A stretch of DNA of 64,000 bases from the NCBI RefSeq assembly GCF_021532275.1, contig NZ_JACBOT010000001.1:1-64000 (forward strand), given 5' to 3'. Positions 1 through 9,184 of this stretch are shown piece by piece. The notes beneath the pieces were generated by a model. It was not told where the DNA came from. It saw only the letters and a list, made by a program, of their open reading frames with translations, and did not search any database. The DNA is from Brevibacterium sp. UCMA 11754. GTDB taxonomy: Bacteria > Actinomycetota > Actinomycetes > Actinomycetales > Brevibacteriaceae. The first letter of the stretch is position 1. Each line of letters opens with the position of its first letter. Position numbers and translations under genes: made by a program.

Positions 1-2124
1 CGGGAGGCCGACCGCTTCCAGGACTCCGTCAAACAGCTCGAGGAGATCCTCGCAGCCGATGGCGAGACTGCGCCCAGGCCGAACCGAAACCAGGATCGCT
101 CGACCGAACGCGACGTTTCCGGGGCTGTCCCGACCGAGTTCTTCAATGAGCCGGATACCGATCCCTCGCTGCCGGCGAACCAGAAGTGGGCCAAGGAGAT
201 CATCGCCGAGGCGACCACCCCCGGATATCTCGACGACCGTCCGAAGACGCCGAAGGTCGACTCGGCCGCGAAGCTCGATGAGATGATCGCCGATGGCCGC
301 GAGGCTGCCAAGGCCTGGCGTGCGCTGGGTGCCGCCGGTCGTGGAGAGGTCCTCCACCGGGCTGCCGAAGTGGTCGCCGCCCGCCGTGGTGAGTTCATCG
401 CCGTCGAGGCCGCCGAGGTTGGGAAGATGCCGTCCCAGTCCGATCCGGAGATCTCCGAAGCCATCGACTTCATCCGCTACTACGCTCTCAATGCCGCAGA
501 GCTGGACGGCCTCGAAGGAGCGAACTTCGTTCCCGATGAGATGGTCGTCGTGACTCCTCCGTGGAACTTCCCCATCGCCATTCCCACCGGCGGCACCGTG
601 GCTGCGTTGGCGGCCGGTTCGGCAGTCATCCACAAACCGTCGAAGCCCACACCGCACTGCTCGGCCCTCATCATCGACTGCCTGTGGGAAGCCGGCGTGC
701 CCAAGGACGTGCTGCAGCTGTGCACACCGTCCGACCGGGATCTCAGCCGTCACCTCGTCGCCCACCCGGATGTCGACCGTGTCATCCTCACCGGCGCCTC
801 CGAAACGGCGGCCCTGTTCAAATCCTTCCGTCCTGACCTGCACGTCAATGCGGAGACCTCGGGCAAGAACGCACTGCTCATCACTCCGGCGGCTGACCGC
901 GACCTGGCCGTGGCCGATCTCGTGTATTCCGCCTTCGGCCATGCCGGTCAGAAGTGCTCGGCCGCCTCGTTGGGCATCATGGTCGGCTCGACCTACGACT
1001 CCGAGCGCTACCGCAAGCAGCTCATCGATGCTGCTTCCTCGATGGTCGTCGACTGGCCGGCGAACATGTCGGCGACGATGGGACCGCTGACCGAGGATCC
1101 CTCCGACAAGCTCGAACGAGCCCTGACCTCCCTCGAACCGGGTGAGTCCTGGCTGCTCGAGCCCAAGCAGCTCGATGACACGGGTCGGCTGTGGAGCCCG
1201 GGAATCAAGGACGGCGTCAAGCCGGGATCCTTCTTCCACCTCACCGAGGTGTTCGGTCCGGTGCTCGGTCTTATGCACGCCCGCGACCTCGACGAGGCCA
1301 TCGAGTTCCAGAACGATGTGGACTTCGGCCTGACCGGCGGCATCCACTCCCTCGACCCCGAGGAGGTGCGCACCTGGCTCGACCGCGTGCAGGTCGGCAA
1401 CGCCTACGTCAACCGCGGCATCACCGGCGCAATCGTCAGGCGCCAGTCCTTCGGCGGCTGGAAGCAGTCCTCCGTCGGGCTCGGTTCGAAGGCCGGTGGC
1501 CCGAACTACCTCATGCTCTTCGGCCACTACACCGACGATCCCTCTACTCTGCCAGGCGCCACTGACGCAAGCCAGAGCCTCGAGCTCGCAAAAACTGACG
1601 ATGAGCGTTGGCTGGCACGCGAATTCGGAGCGGCGAAGGATCACACGGGCCTGCAGTCCGAAGCCAACATCTTCCGCTACCGGCCCCGCCCGGTCACACT
1701 GCGAGTGACCTCGACGTCGTCGCTGTTCGATCTGGAGAGGTCACTGCACGCAGCGAAGTGCGTCGGGTCGACAGTGCAGCTGTCCGTCGCCGAGGAGGTG
1801 GCCTCCGAGGTGAAGATCGCCGCCACGAACGCGGGTGTCGCAGCTCGGACCGAGTCCGCAGCGACGTTCGCGAACATGGTCGGCGAAGGACGCTACGACG
1901 ACTCCGTCGGTGCCCGCATCCGCGTGCTCGGACCGCAGGAACCTGAGCTGCTGGCTGCCACAGCACCACGCCCGGAGGTTGCGGTCATCGATGAGCCTGT
2001 GACCTCCTCGGCGCGGGTGGAGATGCGGTACTACGTGCAGGAGCAGGCAGTGTCGATGACCCTGCACCGCTTCGGCAATCCCAGCCGTGACTTCCACGAG
2101 CTGGCCGCCGAGCTCAAGGCCTGA
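1..2124 (+). CDS. putA: PutA, P5C dehydrogenase half (5' end outside window)
   Basis: C-terminal part of bifunctional proline dehydrogenase / 1-pyrroline-5-carboxylate dehydrogenase, which oxidises proline to glutamate. The frame is open from the first base, so the gene is cut by the left edge and the proline dehydrogenase domain is missing. Visible aldehyde dehydrogenase features are TPPWNFPIAIPTGG (substrate/NAD region), a Glu in ETSGKN near base 855, and the catalytic Cys in GHAGQKCSAAS near base 957. After about base 1560 comes a roughly 180-residue C-terminal extension (bases 1561-2124) that is not part of the catalytic fold, as in long PutA forms. The first internal Met (base 283) lies too deep in the fold to be the start. 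The 3' end overlaps the convergent hydrolase by 11 bases. Confidence 0.93.
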   Translation, partial: READRFQDSVKQLEEILAADGETAPRPNRNQDRSTERDVSGAVPTEFFNEPDTDPSLPANQKWAKEIIAEATTPGYLDDRPKTPKVDSAAKLDEMIADGREAAKAWRALGAAGRGEVLHRAAEVVAARRGEFIAVEAAEVGKMPSQSDPEISEAIDFIRYYALNAAELDGLEGANFVPDEMVVVTPPWNFPIAIPTGGTVAALAAGSAVIHKPSKPTPHCSALIIDCLWEAGVPKDVLQLCTPSDRDLSRHLVAHPDVDRVILTGASETAALFKSFRPDLHVNAETSGKNALLITPAADRDLAVADLVYSAFGHAGQKCSAASLGIMVGSTYDSERYRKQLIDAASSMVVDWPANMSATMGPLTEDPSDKLERALTSLEPGESWLLEPKQLDDTGRLWSPGIKDGVKPGSFFHLTEVFGPVLGLMHARDLDEAIEFQNDVDFGLTGGIHSLDPEEVRTWLDRVQVGNAYVNRGITGAIVRRQSFGGWKQSSVGLGSKAGGPNYLMLFGHYTDDPSTLPGATDASQSLELAKTDDERWLAREFGAAKDHTGLQSEANIFRYRPRPVTLRVTSTSSLFDLERSLHAAKCVGSTVQLSVAEEVASEVKIAATNAGVAARTESAATFANMVGEGRYDDSVGARIRVLGPQEPELLAATAPRPEVAVIDEPVTSSARVEMRYYVQEQAVSMTLHRFGNPSRDFHELAAELKA

Positions 2125-3043
2125 GCTGTCGGACGGTCTCCGCGATCCTCTCGTAGACGGGAAGGACTGCCTCCCGTGAAGCACCGAGGATGTTGAAGCC
2201 GTGCCCCGCCTCGGGCAGGTCGATGTGGTCGATGAGAGACCCAGCCTGCTCGAGCCGATCAGCGTAGCGAACACCCTCGTCCCGCAGGATGTCCCGGCCG
2301 CAGGTGACCACCAGCGCCGGGGCTATCCTGTCGAGCGGCGCTGTGTCGTACTTGCCTGCCGGTGAGATGAGCCGATCCCGCCGCCGGCTTTCGTCGGGGC
2401 AGTACACGGCGTTGAAGATCGGGCCCATGTAGACGAGGAACTTCTCTTTGTCTGCCGTCCATTTCTGCGAGGAGGGAATGCTCAGGTCGAGCGCCGGATA
2501 CATCAGCACCTGCAGCTCAATCGTCGAGAGTCCGTTCTCCAGCGCCAACCGGGCTGCCCCGGCGGCAAGCGAACCGCCAGCCGACTGTCCCCCAACGGCG
2601 CACCTGGCGCCGTCCCACGGTCGAGAAGCCTCCGTCGCCCACTTCACGACGTCGTAGGCCTGCTCGATGGGTCCCGGAAAACGGGACTGCGGGGCCGGTG
2701 TGTAGTCAACGTTGAGCACAGTGACGCCGGCCCTCGCTGCGAGGAACCGACACAGCGGATCGTCCTGTTCCGGATGGCGCAGGACGAATCCGCCGCCGTG
2801 GAAATTCACGTACACGCCACGACTGCCCAGGTTCTCCAATGCCGACCTGCTGTGGCCGTCCACGTCCGACGACGGCAGGTAGACCGTGGCAGGCAGGCGG
2901 CCATGACGAGTGGGTATCTCGATGTCCTCGGTGATCGCGTCGATCTCCGCGAACGATGTCTCCGGCGACTGCTGCGAGGAGCCCGGTGCCTTCTGCATGA
3001 GGCGGGCGAGGAGATCAGCAAGCCCTCGAGGAATCGTCATCAT
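2114..3043 (-). CDS. alpha/beta hydrolase, hormone-sensitive-lipase type
   Basis: 309-residue esterase/lipase-like hydrolase, probably cytoplasmic. The oxyanion motif HGGGF is near residue 80, the nucleophile elbow GGQSAGG gives the catalytic Ser near residue 155, and the acid and base lie in CGRDILRDEG and EAGHGFN near the C-terminus. These are the marks of the HSL (family IV) carboxylesterases, and the length is typical. The substrate cannot be read from the sequence. It follows the SDR gene on the same strand with a 64-base gap, so the two may be co-transcribed under the TetR palindrome. It converges on putA with an 11-base overlap and no room for a terminator. Confidence 0.85.
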   Translation of the reverse strand: MMTIPRGLADLLARLMQKAPGSSQQSPETSFAEIDAITEDIEIPTRHGRLPATVYLPSSDVDGHSRSALENLGSRGVYVNFHGGGFVLRHPEQDDPLCRFLAARAGVTVLNVDYTPAPQSRFPGPIEQAYDVVKWATEASRPWDGARCAVGGQSAGGSLAAGAARLALENGLSTIELQVLMYPALDLSIPSSQKWTADKEKFLVYMGPIFNAVYCPDESRRRDRLISPAGKYDTAPLDRIAPALVVTCGRDILRDEGVRYADRLEQAGSLIDHIDLPEAGHGFNILGASREAVLPVYERIAETVRQLRP

Positions 3044-3107
3044 TTCTCACTTTCTCTGTCTGCTGTTTCATGCTGTGTCGACGTCCATCGCTGCCGGACC
3101 GACCAGA

Positions 3108-4127
3108 TCACTGGACCGACCAGCCGCCATCGGAGGGAAGTATCACTCCGTTGATGTTGACTGCGTCGTCGCTGAGGAGGAACGAAATGGACGCTGCCAG
3201 CTGAGGCGCCGTGGCGATCGTCGGAATGGCACTCTGGAAAGGACCGAGTCGCGCAGATCCGGCTTCGGAGGTCTCACCCTGCGGCGGAATCCCCGTGGCC
3301 ACGCCGCCTGGTGCGACTGCATTGACGCGAAGTCCCTGCGGTCCGTACATGAAAGCGGCGCTGCGCGTGAGTCCGACGACTCCATGCTTGGATACTGTAT
3401 AGGCATTGCCCGAGGCGTTGCCCCGAAGCCCGGCCTCTGAAGCAACGTTGACGATCGCTCCGGCACCACGCTCAAGCATCGCCGGGATGACGGCCCGGGA
3501 CAGTTTGAATCCACCGGTCAGGTTGATGGCGATGACGCGATCCCACATGGCGTCTTCGGTCTCGTGCAGCGGCGAGAAGTCGTCATTGATTCCGGCCACA
3601 TTCGCCAGCCCGTCGATTCGTTCGCCCCCAGCTGCAACGATGGAATCAATGTCACTCTGCTTCGTGATGTCGCCGACGACGGTATCGATCTTCGCGTCAG
3701 GAAGCGATGACGACAGATCCTGCAGTCGATCAGCGCTGATGTCGACGGTAACAACGCGGCCGCCTTCGCGTGCAATCCTCTCGGCAACGGCGCGACCGAT
3801 GCCGGAAGCGGCGCCGGTCACGATGACTGTCCTGCCCGAGAAGCGTCCCGAAGTCACCTGCTCCACCCATCCCGTTTCGTCACCCGCGTTCTCCGGGGCG
3901 ACTCCGCCATTGGCCTGCATCACAAGGTCATCGACGACCGACTGCGGCATCTGCCCCTGGCTCATCACCACCAGCTGCTGCAGCGGCAGACCCCGCACCG
4001 GGGCGAGTGATTCTTCTCCTGCACCAGACGCTTCCAGAAGTCCTCGGACCAAGGGACCGCCCTCTGGGTGATCCAGCCACGTGCCGATCGTGCTGTTCGG
4101 AGTCAGAGGTGCTGATTCGTCAACCAT
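3108..4127 (-). CDS. SDR oxidoreductase with N-terminal extension
   Basis: 339-residue short-chain dehydrogenase/reductase. The Rossmann glycine motif TGAASGIG sits near residue 100 instead of near residue 10, followed by the NAG-like VAGIN and the catalytic Tyr/Lys in YTVSKHG. The first ~85 residues (start MVDESAPLTPN) are not part of the SDR fold and I do not recognise them with confidence. The start ATG is 59 bases from a perfect palindrome shared with the divergent tetR gene, which supports local repression. The neighbouring esterase suggests a small oxidation/hydrolysis pathway for an unknown compound. Confidence 0.85.
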   Translation of the reverse strand: MVDESAPLTPNSTIGTWLDHPEGGPLVRGLLEASGAGEESLAPVRGLPLQQLVVMSQGQMPQSVVDDLVMQANGGVAPENAGDETGWVEQVTSGRFSGRTVIVTGAASGIGRAVAERIAREGGRVVTVDISADRLQDLSSSLPDAKIDTVVGDITKQSDIDSIVAAGGERIDGLANVAGINDDFSPLHETEDAMWDRVIAINLTGGFKLSRAVIPAMLERGAGAIVNVASEAGLRGNASGNAYTVSKHGVVGLTRSAAFMYGPQGLRVNAVAPGGVATGIPPQGETSEAGSARLGPFQSAIPTIATAPQLAASISFLLSDDAVNINGVILPSDGGWSVQ

Positions 4128-4185
4128 CGGTGAAGCCCTTTCGCCAGAGGCCGCACTGATACGGCCGGTAGTTTCAGAGCCTAGT

Positions 4186-4203
4186 TATTCACGATCGTGA
4201 ATA
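4186..4203. promoter_or_regulatory. perfect 18-bp palindrome, candidate TetR operator
   Basis: TATTCACGATCGTGAATA is perfectly self-complementary. It lies in the 102-base gap between the divergent SDR and TetR genes, 27 bases from the tetR start. TetR-family proteins usually bind such palindromes in their own divergent promoter region. Function is inferred from position and symmetry. Confidence 0.7.
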
Positions 4204-4229
4204 CAAGACTTCCGAAGTAGACTGGTCAG

Positions 4230-4919
4230 ATGACAGATACGGGCCAATCCGGTGATTCCGAACGTCGCAGCCGAGGAAGTCGGGCTGGACTGTCCCTGGC
4301 CGGCATCGCGGAAGCGGCACGTGGTCTGGACCCGAAGAAGATCACAGTGAAGGCCGTAGCGGACAGGCTTGGCGTCGACAGAGCCGCCATCCACCACCAT
4401 GTCTCCGATCTCGACGGTCTGCGAGAACTCGTCGCCGGCGACGCATTCTCACTGCAGCTCAACCCTGTGGTCATCTCACAAGGGGCGGGATGGCGAGAAG
4501 CCTGCCGACTGCTCGCCGAATCGATGTATGATGCCGTGCTGACCTCAGGGGGCCTCGGTGCCTATCTGCGGATCAACGCCATCGACATTCGCCAGCTGGA
4601 ATCGGTCGAGGATACTCTGCGAATCATGCTGGAAGCGGGATTCGACGACGAAATTGCGGCTCGCAGTCTTGCTGCTCTGGCATCATTGGCCTCCGCCAGC
4701 GCACGAGAGCGGATCCTTGCTCGCCGGTCGACCGGCCATCCGCAGGTGTCCGAGGTACGGCGTGTCCTCGATGACAGCATCTCATCCGAATTGCACAATC
4801 TCAGTCGATTGACGCAAGCGGACATGGTCAGCTTTGACCTCCGACAATTCGAGACGAGCATCGATCTGCTGCTGGACGGCATGGAGGCTAGGCTCGTAGA
4901 CAACAGATCAGGGCCCTGA
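4230..4919 (+). CDS. TetR-family transcriptional regulator
   Basis: 229-residue DNA-binding repressor. The N-terminal helix-turn-helix is visible around residues 20-60 (LSLAGIAEAARGLD, then ITVKAVADRLGVDRAAIHHH), followed by an alpha-helical ligand domain resembling the TetR_C class. The gene is divergent from the SDR-hydrolase pair, with the 18-bp palindrome between them, so it probably represses itself and that pair until an inducer binds. No strong ribosome site precedes the ATG; the transcript may be nearly leaderless. Confidence 0.85.
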   Translation: MTDTGQSGDSERRSRGSRAGLSLAGIAEAARGLDPKKITVKAVADRLGVDRAAIHHHVSDLDGLRELVAGDAFSLQLNPVVISQGAGWREACRLLAESMYDAVLTSGGLGAYLRINAIDIRQLESVEDTLRIMLEAGFDDEIAARSLAALASLASASARERILARRSTGHPQVSEVRRVLDDSISSELHNLSRLTQADMVSFDLRQFETSIDLLLDGMEARLVDNRSGP

Positions 4920-4920
4920 G

Positions 4921-4946
4921 CCGGAGGCCTGATGTCAGGCTACCGG
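4921..4946. terminator. hairpin between convergent tetR and monooxygenase genes
   Basis: CCGG-AG-GCCTGA-TG-TCAGGC-TA-CCGG forms an imperfect stem: a perfect 6-bp inner stem, an outer CCGG pair, and a 2x2 mismatch between them. It overlaps the stop codon of the monooxygenase gene. There is no U-run, so terminator activity is inferred from position only. Confidence 0.4.
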
Positions 4947-6116
4947 CCAGGCGGGGAGCTCGATCGGGTCCCGCAGGCTGCGCCCCATGGCGAGATTCGC
5001 GACGGGCGGCAGTCCCATGAGCCTCATCAGTGTGTTTCGCAGCATGAGGCGTAGGCGATTCGGCGGAGCGAACGCCGTGCCGAGGCCCTTGGCCGCGTCC
5101 TGTTTGCTGCGCAGCATCGGCATCAGCCGACGTTCATAAGCATCGAAGGCTCGGCGATGGTCCTCAGGTGTGGCAGCCAGTTCGGCAGCCAGAACATAGG
5201 CCTCGACCATCGCCAACGCCGATCCCTGACCGGCGAGCAATGACGGGCTCGCCGCCGCATCACCGATCAGTGCGACCCTGCCACTGGTCCACGCGGGCAT
5301 CCGGATCTGGTTCGCCCGGTCAAGGTAGAGTGTCCGTGCTCGCGGCAGCTCGTTGAGGATCGCTGGGATCTCCCACCCTGCATCGGCCAGGCTCGTGCGC
5401 AGCAGCTCCTGCTGGGCCCCGAGGTCATCGGTGGGGACAGGACCATGGTGGCGGAAGGTGAGCATGAACATCGTCAGGTCCTCGCGCAGCGCGACACGGA
5501 TCGCTTGAAACCCGACTTCAGCATGCATGAGCGCGACGTGTTCATCGCGTGGGCGGTAGCCGACGACGTCGAACGCAGCGACGGCGATCCCAAGATCGCG
5601 CTCGTACAGGGCCTCTTCCCCGAAAGCCAGCTCACGGACGCGAGAATGCAGCCCGTCGGCACCGACGACGAGGTCGAATTCGCGTGGGGCGCCATGGTCG
5701 AACTCGACGCTGATGCTCTGTTCGCCCTCGGTGAGCCGGGCGACGGTGTCACCGAAGATCGTCTCGACTCCGTCGTCGAGGCTGTCATATATTGCGGCGG
5801 CGAGGTCTGCTCGAAGGATGCTGACATATTGGCCGCTGGCTCCCGCAACTAGACGCTGCGGATCAAGCGAGGCGATCCGGTGTCCGTCTCCTGCGACGTC
5901 GCGGGCCTCCCTGAGCTCGTATCCCTCTCGGCGCAGCCTGGGGACGAGGCCCATCCGCTCCGCCACGTCGAATCCTGTGCCCCAGAAGTCGATCAGGTAT
6001 CCACCTCGGCGGAGGGCGGGCGCTCGCTCGAGGAGAGTGGGCTCATGCCCCGCTCGCTGCAGCCAATAGGCAAGCGTGGAGCCGGCGATTCCGGCACCGA
6101 CGATCAGCACACGCAT
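4935..6116 (-). CDS. FAD-dependent monooxygenase
   Basis: 393-residue flavoprotein hydroxylase of the PHBH-like family (cytoplasmic, NAD(P)H dependent). The FAD-binding GAGIAGSTLAYWLQRAGH lies at the very N-terminus, and the second FAD motif GDAAASPSLLAGQGSALAM is near residue 280. I start it at the second ATG of an ATGATG pair (6116) because AGGGAGG lies six bases upstream; a longer frame from 6149 would include this ribosome site inside the gene. The substrate is unknown; the family includes aromatic hydroxylases and antibiotic-modifying enzymes. It converges on tetR. Confidence 0.85.
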   Translation of the reverse strand: MRVLIVGAGIAGSTLAYWLQRAGHEPTLLERAPALRRGGYLIDFWGTGFDVAERMGLVPRLRREGYELREARDVAGDGHRIASLDPQRLVAGASGQYVSILRADLAAAIYDSLDDGVETIFGDTVARLTEGEQSISVEFDHGAPREFDLVVGADGLHSRVRELAFGEEALYERDLGIAVAAFDVVGYRPRDEHVALMHAEVGFQAIRVALREDLTMFMLTFRHHGPVPTDDLGAQQELLRTSLADAGWEIPAILNELPRARTLYLDRANQIRMPAWTSGRVALIGDAAASPSLLAGQGSALAMVEAYVLAAELAATPEDHRRAFDAYERRLMPMLRSKQDAAKGLGTAFAPPNRLRLMLRNTLMRLMGLPPVANLAMGRSLRDPIELPAWPVA

Positions 6117-6304
6117 CATCTGCCTCCCTGCAGATCGATGGTTTGCCATCAGTCTAGATCTTTCAGCGTCAGTATCGGTGAGACATAGTACAGTCAGTTC
6201 ACACCATATTCACAAGGTCGTCACCGATGACGCCTCGTCAACGGATAGTGTGCATGCGTCTGCGCCGTCATCCACCACGGTGCACAAAACTCCGAAAGGC
6301 TCCC

Positions 6305-9172
6305 ATGACAGTCTCCAAGACGGCCTCATCGTGCGCGGCGCTCAGCCTCGTCGCGGCGATCGGCCTCACCTTTCCGGCGGCGCCGGCAACTGCCGCCGAG
6401 GATCCGCACATCAGCGAGATCGGGTACACGCTCGACACCGACTTCATTGAGATCGCAGCCGAGCCGGGAACCGATGTCTCCGGTTGGACTTTCGGGTCCG
6501 TGACTCGGGGCGGAAGCGTTCAGGCTGAGGAGAATCTCGCCAGCGTTCCCGCTGGCACCACCGTCGGCGACAGCGGAGCACTGGCGGTCGAGGTGTCGAT
6601 CACGAACTCCGTGAAATCCGGGTCTGCCGGCGACGGCAGCTATGGCTCCTCGGCCTTCGCCATCGATGATGACGGCGTGCTCGTGGACTTCGATCAGGTC
6701 GGCGGAGTCGTCGACGGCAAGGGAGTCACGGGCAAGGCGAATACGAACACCCCGGAGGCTGTTGTCGGCACGGATGCCGAACCCACGGGTGCCACCGCCT
6801 CGGGCGGGCAGTCGATCCAACTCATCGACGGCATTTGGAACTCTGCGGCCCCGACCCCCGACGCACTTCCCGGCGACGATGGGGGCGGCGATGATCCGGC
6901 TCCTGAGGACGTCACGCCCATCGCCGACGTGCAGGGCACCGGCGAGGAGAGTCCCCTGGCAGGCACAACCGTCAAGACTCAGGGAGTCGTCACCGCCTCA
7001 TACCCCACTGGCGGGCTGAATGGCTACTACGTGCAGACGCCGGGAACCGGCGGAGCCGTGGACGAGACCCCCGGAGCCTCGGACGGTGTCTTCGTCTACT
7101 CCCCCGACTCGGTTGACGATGTCAGCATCGGTGATCACCTCGAATTCACCGGCGCAGTCTCCGAACGCTACGGTCAGACCCAGATCTCCGTCAGCAGCAA
7201 TGGAGTGACGGCCCTGGATGAACCCGCCGAGGCGGTCAAGCCCGTTGAAGACGCGTTCCCCACCGACGCTGCCGCACGTGAGGCACTCGAGGGCATGCTT
7301 CTGCAGCCCGGCGGTGAGATGACCGTGGCCGACAACTACAATACGAACACCTACGGAGAGATCGTCTTGGCCACCGGAGAGGGCACGCTCCCTCAGCCCA
7401 CCGACGTCGCCCGCCCGGGCAGCGATGAGGCCAAGGCCATCGAGGCCGAGAACCTCGAGCGTGAGGTCGTCCTCGACGACGGCGCGACCGTCAACTACCT
7501 GCAGAACGACAAAGACATCCCTCTGCCCTATGTCTCAAACGACGCCCCTGTGCGTGTGGGTGCGAGCGCCACGATGACCTCTCCTGTGGTGCTGGGCTTC
7601 GACCATGAGAAGTGGCGCTTCCAGCCCACGACGCGTCTGACCGGGGACAACGCCGAAGCGATTCTGCCGGCGAGATTCTCGGACACCCGCACAGAAGCTC
7701 CGGAAGCTGTCGGCGGAGAAGTCAGCATGGCCAGCTTCAACGTCCTCAACTACTTCACGACGACTGGCGATCAGCTCTCCGGCTGTGATTACTATTCCGA
7801 TCGCGAAGGCAACCCGATCACGGTTCGCGGCGGCTGCGATGCTCGCGGTGCTGCCAACGGAGAGAGCCTCAAGCGGCAGGAGACGAAGATCGTCTCGGCC
7901 ATCAACAAGCTCGACACCTCGGTGGTCTCTCTCATGGAGATCGAGAACTCCGCCGCGTTCGACAAGGACCGCGATGCCGCGCTCGAGACGCTGGTCGAAC
8001 GCCTCAACGAGGCCGCCGGCGCCGACAAGTGGGACTTCGTCCCCTCCCCCGACGACGTGCCGGCAGATGAGGACGTCATCCGCACAGCCCTGATCTATCA
8101 GCCCGCCGAGGTGGCCCCGCAGAAGGATTCGACGATCCTTGACGATGAGGCCGCGTTCTCAAACGCGCGCGAACCCCTCTCGCAGGCATTCGCGCCGAAG
8201 GACGAGTCAGGTGAGACTGACACGGACAAGACCTTCGTGACGATCTCGAACCACTTCAAGTCCAAAGGTTCGGGCTCAGGTCCGGGCAATGAGGACAGCG
8301 GCGACGGCCAGGGTGCCTCGAATGCTGACCGGGTGAAGCAGGCGGCGTCGCTCGTGGACTTCGCCGGGGAGCAGCAGGAGGCAGCGGACTCCGACTACGT
8401 CTACCTGCTCGGCGACTTCAACGCCTACACGCAGGAAGACCCGATGCAGGTCTTCTACGAAGCCGGGTTCAAGGATGTCGCGTCCGAGATGACGGACAAG
8501 TCGACCTACGTGTTCAAGTCCCGCACCGGCAGCCTCGACCATGTGCTGGCACTGGACTCTTCGGGCTCTGACGCCGTCGACCAGGCGGCGGCTCCCGGCG
8601 CACAGGCGGATCTGCCCTCGAGTGCCTTCGATGCGATCACCGGTGCCGATGTCTGGAACATCAACTCCGTCGAGGCCCTTGCACTCGAATACAGCCGCTT
8701 CAACTACAACATCAGCGACTTCTACGCCCCGGATCCGTTCCGTGCCTCGGACCACGATCCTGTGGTCGTCGGACTCTTCGGGCCAGAAGACGCGGACGGA
8801 AACGACGATGCAGGGTCGGCTGAGGCAAATGCTGACGGCGGAGAGGCTGAGGCATCGGCCGGTGCAGACGGTGCTGACTCGGGTACATCTGTGGGCGCGG
8901 ATTCCGATTCCGACAGTGGCTCGAGCGACTCGTCCAGCGGTTCGGACGGTTCGAACGGTTCCTCGGCTGCGGGCGCAGGCGGGACCTCGGACTCGGCCGC
9001 AGATACCGGTGGCGCTGAGGATGACGCCAGCTCAGACAGCAATGCCGGCGCCGACCTGCCCCGCACAGGCGTTGATCCGACGCTGATGATGTCGATTGCG
9101 GCCGGACTGCTCGTCATCGGTGCGAGCATCGTGGTCTTCGCGCGGCGACGTCGACTGGGAGGACGCCACTAA
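6305..9172 (+). CDS. wall-anchored ExeM/NucH-type extracellular endonuclease
   Basis: About 955-residue secreted nuclease. I place the start at 6305 (MTVSKTASS) because a signal peptide with an AATA cleavage region follows directly and GAAAGG lies just upstream; an earlier ATG at 6227 would bury the signal. Domain order: lamin-tail-like domain (about 31-140), OB-fold nucleic-acid domain (about 200-330), endonuclease/exonuclease/phosphatase domain from about 472 (SMASFNVLNYF, LMEIEN, LLGDFNAYTQED near 700, SDHDPVVVG near 815), then a Ser/Asp/Gly-rich linker and a sorting signal LPRTG near 917 with a membrane helix and RRRR tail. Likely role: degrading extracellular DNA for nutrients or biofilm turnover, tethered by sortase. 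Confidence 0.9.
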   Translation: MTVSKTASSCAALSLVAAIGLTFPAAPATAAEDPHISEIGYTLDTDFIEIAAEPGTDVSGWTFGSVTRGGSVQAEENLASVPAGTTVGDSGALAVEVSITNSVKSGSAGDGSYGSSAFAIDDDGVLVDFDQVGGVVDGKGVTGKANTNTPEAVVGTDAEPTGATASGGQSIQLIDGIWNSAAPTPDALPGDDGGGDDPAPEDVTPIADVQGTGEESPLAGTTVKTQGVVTASYPTGGLNGYYVQTPGTGGAVDETPGASDGVFVYSPDSVDDVSIGDHLEFTGAVSERYGQTQISVSSNGVTALDEPAEAVKPVEDAFPTDAAAREALEGMLLQPGGEMTVADNYNTNTYGEIVLATGEGTLPQPTDVARPGSDEAKAIEAENLEREVVLDDGATVNYLQNDKDIPLPYVSNDAPVRVGASATMTSPVVLGFDHEKWRFQPTTRLTGDNAEAILPARFSDTRTEAPEAVGGEVSMASFNVLNYFTTTGDQLSGCDYYSDREGNPITVRGGCDARGAANGESLKRQETKIVSAINKLDTSVVSLMEIENSAAFDKDRDAALETLVERLNEAAGADKWDFVPSPDDVPADEDVIRTALIYQPAEVAPQKDSTILDDEAAFSNAREPLSQAFAPKDESGETDTDKTFVTISNHFKSKGSGSGPGNEDSGDGQGASNADRVKQAASLVDFAGEQQEAADSDYVYLLGDFNAYTQEDPMQVFYEAGFKDVASEMTDKSTYVFKSRTGSLDHVLALDSSGSDAVDQAAAPGAQADLPSSAFDAITGADVWNINSVEALALEYSRFNYNISDFYAPDPFRASDHDPVVVGLFGPEDADGNDDAGSAEANADGGEAEASAGADGADSGTSVGADSDSDSGSSDSSSGSDGSNGSSAAGAGGTSDSAADTGGAEDDASSDSNAGADLPRTGVDPTLMMSIAAGLLVIGASIVVFARRRRLGGRH

Positions 9173-9184
9173 GGCCGACACCCT

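Noticed and set aside
8722-9129. Ser/Glu/Pro-rich 135-codon frame opposite the nuclease linker
   Set aside because: Mirror of the Ser/Asp/Gly linker codons; no start signals.
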